Below, piece after piece: positions 58,601 through 64,000 of a DNA stretch of 64,000 nucleotides. This stretch comes from Amyelois transitella (lineage: Eukaryota; Arthropoda; Insecta; Lepidoptera; Pyralidae). The DNA is taken from positions 7,894,001 to 7,958,000 of the forward strand of contig NC_083517.1 of the NCBI RefSeq assembly GCF_032362555.1, read 5' to 3'. Each line of letters starts with the position of its first letter. The first letter of the stretch is position 1. Under the pieces are notes generated by a model that did no database searches, was not told the DNA's origin, and was given only the letters and a program-made list of their open reading frames with translations. Position numbers and translations under genes: made by a program.

Positions 58601-61057
58601 CCAAATATATAGAGAGAAGAGATATTACTGGTCAGTTTTTTTTTATAAGATCTTGTGATAAGTATAAAATACTATTATTAAATGTAAATAAAAACTTACA
58701 TCAGTCTTTGGTGGTGAAATGCAGAACTGGATGAGGCCGACTTTAGCCTTCTCAATGCGATGTGGTCCATTGACATTGGCCGGGCGGTGTGGTATCACCA
58801 AGCCTTGGACAAGTTGCGTTTCTTCAACGGTCCCGCCGACTCGCTCGATCACTTTCACATCACGGAGATCCACACGGGAACCTACTCCTCCAGGGATAGG
58901 CTCCATAACTTAAAACAATGACAATAAAAGTTACAGTTCTATAAAATAGTTAACCTCAGATATCATTACAATATCACTAGGCCTATCGATAATATTAATA
59001 ACTCAGTTTGATACAATAGCATCAAACTTACAATACTATTGCTGTTACTTAACTTTTGATTGCTATTGAAAAATTTCAGCTTTCTAGCTATCAAGGTGTA
59101 CACATTGTTTTTACCCATCCCAGTTTTCTAAAAATATTATTTAACTGTCAAAAACTGTTAAAATATATATAGGTATTTTAATAAATTCCACACATAACTA
59201 GATATATTTAAAATTAGTGCTGTAAACAACTTAAAATCTAAAAAAAAACATGTTAAACTCACCTGCACGAATTGCCTGCACTGCAATTGGAGCCAGAATG
59301 GTTGAATGCTGTGAAACTACTTTTGAGTTGAGTGAAGTGGCAGCCGCCTTCAGGAGCACATCTTCATTGTTTAGGTCAACTGGTGTTGACATGCCTTCTA
59401 CAACCTTCAATGAAATTACATACTTACATAGGCATTATAAAAAAATATTTTTATAAGGGTAACCTCCTTAAGAGACCATCAAAGTGATGACACAAATTTC
59501 TTATTTGCAAACACAAGTATGCTATGTAACAAATTTCTAATTTGCAAACATTAATTTAATTGCTAAACCATGCTCTTTCGGTGAACAACATCCATGGAAA
59601 AAAGATGGAGTGGTCCTTTCTTTTTTGTATTGGTGCTGGGAACCACACGACACTGATTATTATAGAAATTAGATTTGTACTGGAACTTTAGATAAAGCAA
59701 ATAGAAATTATTGACCTTGAAGAAAAAAGGTTTTTCTAAACTTAAGGAAAAAGGGTTCTTTTAAACTTCTACATACATTTTCTTAGTTTGAATCATCATC
59801 ATCCGTGGTTAGTTAATGTCAATTTGACTTAACCATTAACCATAACTGATACATATTAATTGAAGTCAACTTACCTGCAATGCAATTTGCAAAGCCTTAT
59901 GGAAACCATCAGAAATCACAGTTGGATGGATACCCTTCTGCAAAAGCTTCTCAGAGGCATCAAGCAGAGCACCAGCTATAACTACCACTGATGTGGTGCC
60001 ATCCCCGGCCTCCACATCCTGAGCTCGAGATAACTCCACAAGCTACAAAAATATGAATATAGAAATGTTGGCTGGAACAACTTTGGAAATAAATTTTTTG
60101 TTCTTAAGTGTTTTAGCAGCACATTATTTCATTACAAATAACTTGAGAAATTATGAAATTTACTGAATTGGAATGGAAGACCCTAAAATATAACTTTAGT
60201 AGTCAGTAGTATTGACAAAAAAAGCACTAAAACACTACATAACTAAAATGAGAAAAAACAATTACCATTTTAGCTGCAGGATGAATAACACTCATTTGTT
60301 TCAAGATTGTAGCACCATCATTAGTAATCGTTACTTCTCCATTTGAGGCTTGGATCTGGAAATATTAAAATGATTACCATAAAAAAATTAGGAACAAAAA
60401 TTATTATACATACATATATATGCCATGTCTATACCCCTTGCGGGGTGAACAGAGCCAACAGTCTTGAAAAAACTGATAGGTTACATTCAGCTGTTTGGCT
60501 AAAAATAGAATTGAGTTTCAAATAGTAATATATTTAAATTGAGATCTTAATAAAATAAATAAAATTTGAAATAAAGAAAATTTTTATTTACCATTTTGTC
60601 CATCCCCCGGGGCCCTAAGCTTGTACGAATCGCATCAGAAACAGCTGAAATAATTAAAAATAACAATATATTACTGCCACTGCGTACACACTGAATGTCA
60701 TTTAAATATTGTTTTTATGTATTAGACATATATATAAATAAAGATGACAAAACAAAGATTTATTCCTTGGAAATATCAAGTAGCCGGTGTACTTAGAAAT
60801 CTCGACTTAATTTTTACCTTTAGGTTAATTTTAATTAACAATATAATTGAAACAAAGAATAATTTCCAAGTAAATAAATATTTTTTATCAAGAACATATA
60901 CAAATAAGTCATTTATTGACGAAATAAATTCATTTACAAAAACAGTTGTACCTTTTGCAGCATTTATATTGCTCAAACGAATATCCGTAGGTTTACTTTT
61001 ATCCTTATAAACTGATGAATTAACTTTAGCAGAATCGCCACCAGCTTTCGGAGCCAT
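55655..61057 (-). CDS. CCT4: T-complex protein 1 subunit delta (chaperonin CCT4), 536 aa
   Basis: Subunit of the cytosolic TRiC/CCT chaperonin that folds actin, tubulin and other proteins using ATP. Eleven exons in transcript order: 61057-60952, 60644-60592, 60355-60266, 60042-59875, 59404-59263, 58908-58700, 58455-58316, 57746-57542, 56939-56657, 56331-56135, 55672-55655. Signatures: TNDGATIL (64-71), the ATPase motif GDGTTS (96-101), VEKAK-like [65 protein letters not shown] and the end KIDDIVNTVN. Length and delta-specific blocks match (human 539 aa). The last exon codes only five residues. Exons 9 and 10 are far richer in GC and alanine than the others. Introns hold an RTE tail, SINE-like copies and a family B fragment. 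Confidence 0.96.
55811..55941 (+). mobile_element. Decayed RTE-like LINE 3' fragment
   Basis: CCAACGAGCTTGTATGAAGA, AGTCTCTGCCTA and GGAGGCGTGATTTTG match the RTE tail with deletions. It lies in the last intron of CCT4, antisense to it. Confidence 0.75.
56379..56442 (-). mobile_element. tRNA-derived SINE family B, 3' fragment
   Basis: AGTAAGTTAGAGACTTGTGA and AAATACTAACTCAACAATAC match the family B body. The tRNA-like head is not visible. CCT4 intron 9. Confidence 0.55.
57851..57997 (-). mobile_element. 5'-truncated RTE-like LINE tail with 12 bp target duplication
   Basis: (CATA)n followed by AAAATCACGCCTCTTTCCC and the RTE tail up to CGCCGAGCTTGC-equivalent. CTACTTTAATAT is repeated exactly at 57839-57850 and 57998-58009. 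CCT4 intron 8, same strand as the gene. Confidence 0.9.
58025..58095 (-). mobile_element. tRNA-derived SINE family B, 3' fragment
   Basis: GTATTGAGTTAGCCTTGAAG and TAAGTTCGAGACTTGTGTTG match 14646-14720. It starts about 15 bp after the target duplicate of the RTE insertion in the same CCT4 intron. Confidence 0.7.
59570..59650 (-). mobile_element. SINE-like family A, 5' end fragment
   Basis: ACATCCATGGAAAAAAGATG, GAGTGGTCCTTTC and GTATTGGTGCTGGGAACCAC: the head of family A without its 3' part. This is unusual for 5' truncation and implies a later deletion. CCT4 intron 4. Confidence 0.75.
60409..60530 (-). mobile_element. SINE-like family A, 5'-truncated copy
   Basis: CATATATATGCCATGTCTAT, CCCCTTGCGGGGTGAACAGA, GTCTTGAAAAAACTGATAGG and TTCAAATAGTAA. 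CCT4 intron 2, same strand as the gene. Confidence 0.8.
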
Positions 61058-61305
61058 AATTTTGGTAATATTTATACCACTTTAATAAACAAATATTATG
61101 ATTAAACTGGATTCAAAATCCAAAAAATTATATTTCTTTTCCTTCACTTCGAATCGAAAATCTAAATAATTAGAACTGTCACTGTCAATGTACTAATGTC
61201 AAAGCTGATTCCCGTTCGAATTTCAATGTCATTGTCACATGTTAAAGTGTTGCCCATTAAATAAACCATTATAAAATAAAACAATTGATAGTAAAAATAG
61301 TAAAA

Positions 61306-61429
61306 ACCATGTAGAAATTGTTAAAAGTTGTATATATTTGCTTGTTTTTCGAAATTGTTCTCAAGGCTTCGGGCGCCGGGCGGCCGGCTTACTTTGATAT
61401 CCGTCTCGATTTTGGACCATGTAGAAATT
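61306..61429. repeat. 14 bp direct repeat flanking a 96 bp segment
   Basis: ACCATGTAGAAATT occurs at 61306-61319 and 61416-61429. The enclosed segment includes a GC-rich core (GGGCGCCGGGCGGCCGGC) unlike its flanks, as if inserted with a target duplication. No terminal inverted repeats or tail were recognised. Confidence 0.6.
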
Positions 61430-61746
61430 AATTAATGTATATTTATAATGTAATTAATGTATACCTTTTTTAGAACGATAGATAGTATGCGATCGATTGA
61501 TAGTATCGTATCAATAGTAGCATTAGGTCAAATCGAGTCAATACTTTCTTGTTACTTTTATATAGATAACTATGTAGCGTTACGCATACGCTAAGTTGGA
61601 CCACATTCGCCCGCGTAAAACGAAATATCACCATAATCCATGTTTCCGCGAGAATACATGACTATCACACACCACAACCTGACATTGGTACGTGTAGTAA
61701 TGGGTTTCGAACCCGTTCATCGTTTGCGTGTCCCTATATACCTACA

Positions 61747-61840
61747 AAAATATAGTCACGTCTATTCCCTTACAGGATAGGCAGAGCCGAAAGACCTGAA
61801 ATTACGGAAGGGCCATGCCATGTTCAACTGCATGCAACAT
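61747..61840 (-). mobile_element. SINE-like family A relic
   Basis: ATAGTCACGTCTATTCCCTT, GGATAGGCAGAGCCGAAAG and CATGTTCAACTGCATG follow the 3' half of family A. It abuts the RTE relic that starts near 61848. Confidence 0.65.
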
Positions 61841-61847
61841 ATACACA

Positions 61848-62058
61848 GCGACTACATCTTTTCACTTGCCACGATATCTGCAAACTTCTTTCGTTTCATC
61901 AACATTCATAACTCTCTTCACGCAAATTCGTCGGTTTCGGGTACTCTTGACCTGACCTTTTGCCACGACGTCCTTAATTTTATCAAGGTACGTTCGTCTA
62001 GGCGTTCACACTCTCCACACAATCCTTGTTTTTTGCTTAGTCAACCTGCTTTCATTCT
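61848..62058 (-). mobile_element. Diverged RTE-like LINE 3' fragment
   Basis: CACTTGCCACGATATCTGCA, CATTCATAACTCTCTTCACG, GGTTTCGGGTACTCTTGACC and GACGTCCTTAATTTTATCAA follow the RTE tail with about 15% changes as judged by eye. It is joined directly to a family A relic in the same orientation. Confidence 0.85.
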
Positions 62059-62312
62059 TAGGTTAATATTGAAATAAATTCCTAAGAATGTGCTAATAAG
62101 CACTCACCTGCTTAAAAAATAAAGTAAGATTGTAAAGTAAGTAGTAATTTAATCTTGATTATAAAAATACAGCAAATGCAATTAAATCAATCGAAATACA
62201 TTTAAATAATAAAGCATAGGAATTCAGTGACATATTAGGCTAGGCTTGATAAAACATTAGTTCTTAAATTATAATTTTGTGATTAACTTTCTCAAGGCAA
62301 ATCTTTATGTTA

Positions 62313-64000
62313 CTACGAGCCACAGCTCATACACTCATCTTTGTTTTGCAAAGAACATGTAATAGCCGCCATATTTGCGTCATCGGCTTCTGATTTTCCA
62401 TTTGTCACTTTTCCCCTAACCTTGCTCTTATCCACTGTAAATTGAATAGCATTGGCGGCAGGCTTTGTTCGTAGATAATACATTCCAGTTTTGAGACCCA
62501 TTTTCCAAGCATAAAAGTGTATAGAAGTTAGTTTTCCATAATTTGGCTCAGCTACATGTATATTAAATGACTGGCTTTGATCTATGAATGCACCTCTGTC
62601 TGCCGCCATTTGAATGGTAGTTTTGACTGAAATCTCCCAAACAGTTTTGTACAAGTCTCTTATATCTTTGGGAATGGTTTCAATATTTTGAATTGATCCA
62701 TTATTATGAATAATGAGATTTTTCATATCTTCATCCCATAGCTCAGCTTCTGTTAAATCACGCAATAAGTGATGATTGACAACTTGGAATTCTCCTGATA
62801 ATACACGTCTTTGGTAAATATTAGATGTGAAAGGCTCAAAAGATTCATTGTTTCCAAGTATTTGTGCTGTTGAAGCAGTAGGCATAGGAGCTACTAGTAG
62901 TGAATTGCGAAGTCCATGTTTTGCAATTTTGTCTTTCAATGCCTGCCAGTCCCAGAGGTCTGTTGGAGTTTTGTTCCACATCTCATATTGTAATATCCCC
63001 TGACTGACAGGACTACCATGATATGTCTCATACACCCCATATTTTTCTGCCAATTCACAACTTGCCTCTAAAGCTCCGTAATAAATAGTTTCAAATATTT
63101 GTTGGTTCAGTTTGATAGCAGTTTCACTTTCATATGGTATGCGCATTAATACAAATGTATCTGCTAATCCTTGTACACCGATTCCAATAGGTCTGTGCCT
63201 CATATTTGATTTTTGGGCTTCAGGCACTGGATAGTAATTGACATCAATAATTTTATTTAGATTCTGGGTAACTATCTTTGTGACCTCTTTAAGTTTGGTA
63301 AAGTTGTAAGTTTTGTCATCATTCACAAACATGTTCAAAGCAATAGATGCTAAGTTACAAACTGCTGTTTCATCTGCAGATGTATACTCAACAATTTCTG
63401 TGCACAAGTTGCTACATTTAATTGTGCCTAGATTTTTCTGATTACTCTTCCTATTACAGGCATCCTTGTATAACATATATGGTGTTCCAGTTTCTACTTG
63501 TGCTTCAATAATAGCTTTCCACAGTATCTGTGCTTTGACTTGTTTCACATAACGTTTTTCCTGTTCATATTTTTCATACAAAGCCTCAAACTCTTCACCC
63601 CAGCAATCGGCTAAACCTGGAGAATCATGAGGGCACATAATACTCCAATCTTCATTTTTTTCAACACGTTTCATAAATAAATCTGGAATCCACAGTGCAT
63701 AAAAGAGTTCTCTTGCACGTACTTCCTCTTTACCATGATTCTTTTTTAAATCTAGAAACTCGAATATATCAGCATGCCAGGGTTCTAAATACACTGCGAA
63801 AGCGCCCGGCCGTTTATTGCCGCCTTGGTCCACATATCTGGCAGTGTTATTGTAAACACGCAACATAGGCACTATACCATTTGAGACACCATTTGTTCCA
63901 GCAATGTAGGTGCCTTTGGCTCTAATGCAGTGCACATGAACACCAATACCACCAGCTGATTTAGAGATCAAAGCACACTGTTTCAAAGTGTCATATATCC
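62313..64000 (-). CDS. RnrL: Ribonucleoside-diphosphate reductase large subunit, C-terminal 562 codons (truncated by window edge)
   Basis: Catalytic alpha subunit of class I ribonucleotide reductase, making dNDPs from NDPs with the small radical-bearing subunit in the cytosol. The frame is open from the window edge ([17 protein letters not shown]) to TAG at 62315-62313. Features include [18 protein letters not shown], the active-site run [11 protein letters not shown] with the thiyl-radical Cys, its Asn and Glu neighbours (human N427, C429, E431), AVCNLAS with the redox Cys (human C444), [23 protein letters not shown] with the radical-transfer tyrosine pair, and a C-terminal CMSC pair. By comparison with the human protein (792 aa) about 230 N-terminal residues, including the allosteric cone and first redox Cys, lie beyond the window. 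No intron interrupts the 1.69 kb seen. Confidence 0.97.
   Translation of the reverse strand, partial: IYDTLKQCALISKSAGGIGVHVHCIRAKGTYIAGTNGVSNGIVPMLRVYNNTARYVDQGGNKRPGAFAVYLEPWHADIFEFLDLKKNHGKEEVRARELFYALWIPDLFMKRVEKNEDWSIMCPHDSPGLADCWGEEFEALYEKYEQEKRYVKQVKAQILWKAIIEAQVETGTPYMLYKDACNRKSNQKNLGTIKCSNLCTEIVEYTSADETAVCNLASIALNMFVNDDKTYNFTKLKEVTKIVTQNLNKIIDVNYYPVPEAQKSNMRHRPIGIGVQGLADTFVLMRIPYESETAIKLNQQIFETIYYGALEASCELAEKYGVYETYHGSPVSQGILQYEMWNKTPTDLWDWQALKDKIAKHGLRNSLLVAPMPTASTAQILGNNESFEPFTSNIYQRRVLSGEFQVVNHHLLRDLTEAELWDEDMKNLIIHNNGSIQNIETIPKDIRDLYKTVWEISVKTTIQMAADRGAFIDQSQSFNIHVAEPNYGKLTSIHFYAWKMGLKTGMYYLRTKPAANAIQFTVDKSKVRGKVTNGKSEADDANMAAITCSLQNKDECMSCGS

Larger units (their letters stand above)
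61058..62312. other. Spacer between CCT4 and the ribonucleotide reductase gene
   Basis: It holds the CCT4 promoter (minus strand, roughly 61058-61250), a 14 bp direct repeat (61306-61429), a family A relic, an RTE relic and the 3' UTR of the reductase gene. No additional gene is seen. A minus-strand ATTAAA at 62153-62148 is a possible reductase poly(A) signal, 160 nt after its stop. Confidence 0.5.

Noticed and set aside
1-64000. CRISPR arrays, bacterial operons, defence islands, viral insertions
   Set aside because: The regularly spaced similar sequences are eukaryotic retroposons with ATGT tails; the genes have introns. No viral structural or integrase gene was recognised.

Overview
This is a 64 kb window of an animal nuclear genome, almost certainly a moth or butterfly (Lepidoptera). 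It is AT-rich, its genes have several introns with GT-AG junctions, and the proteins are animal-type (RAB3GAP2, MED8, CCT4, ribonucleotide reductase large subunit, a CYP4-clan P450). Lepidopteran-style repeats fill the introns and spacers: 5'-truncated RTE-like LINEs with (ATGT)n tails, a roughly 260 bp SINE-like family with the same 3' end, and a tRNA-derived SINE. The species cannot be fixed from sequence alone.

Layout. 1-21.6 kb has no complete gene. It does hold a convincing minus-strand exon (7215-7337) with a start codon and a hydrophobic leader, and a GC-rich possible first exon at 17041-17300. Both probably belong to a minus-strand gene with very large introns that runs off the left edge. 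21.7-28.7 kb (+) is an apparently intact ten-exon cytochrome P450 of 494 aa. Its first intron carries the best-preserved RTE copy and a SINE copy. 28.9-45.1 kb is a gene desert with scattered SINE relics, hairpins, tandem duplications and a second GC-rich minus-strand donor site near 35.6 kb.

The right third is a compact housekeeping cluster. RAB3GAP2 (+, 45.27-52.03 kb, nine exons, 1333 aa) is followed by MED8 (+, 53.31-55.41 kb, four exons, 257 aa). CCT4 (-, 61.06-55.66 kb, eleven exons, 536 aa) converges on MED8. The large ribonucleotide reductase subunit (-, stop at 62313) has its N-terminal part cut off by the window edge. These four genes act in different processes (Rab3/Rab18 membrane traffic, transcription, protein folding, dNTP synthesis); nothing suggests joint function beyond general housekeeping expression.

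The most unusual signal is a set of perfect or near-perfect inverted repeats with short loops. One lies inside an RTE relic whose ancestral sequence is known from sister copies, and it reads as a snap-back (template-switch) insertion. Another palindrome was later split by an RTE insertion in its loop. A second strong signal is the roughly 50 bp 3' end shared by the RTE-like LINE and the SINE-like family, which points to a LINE/SINE partnership. No CRISPR, operon or prokaryotic defence system is present, and I did not find a wholly new biological system.
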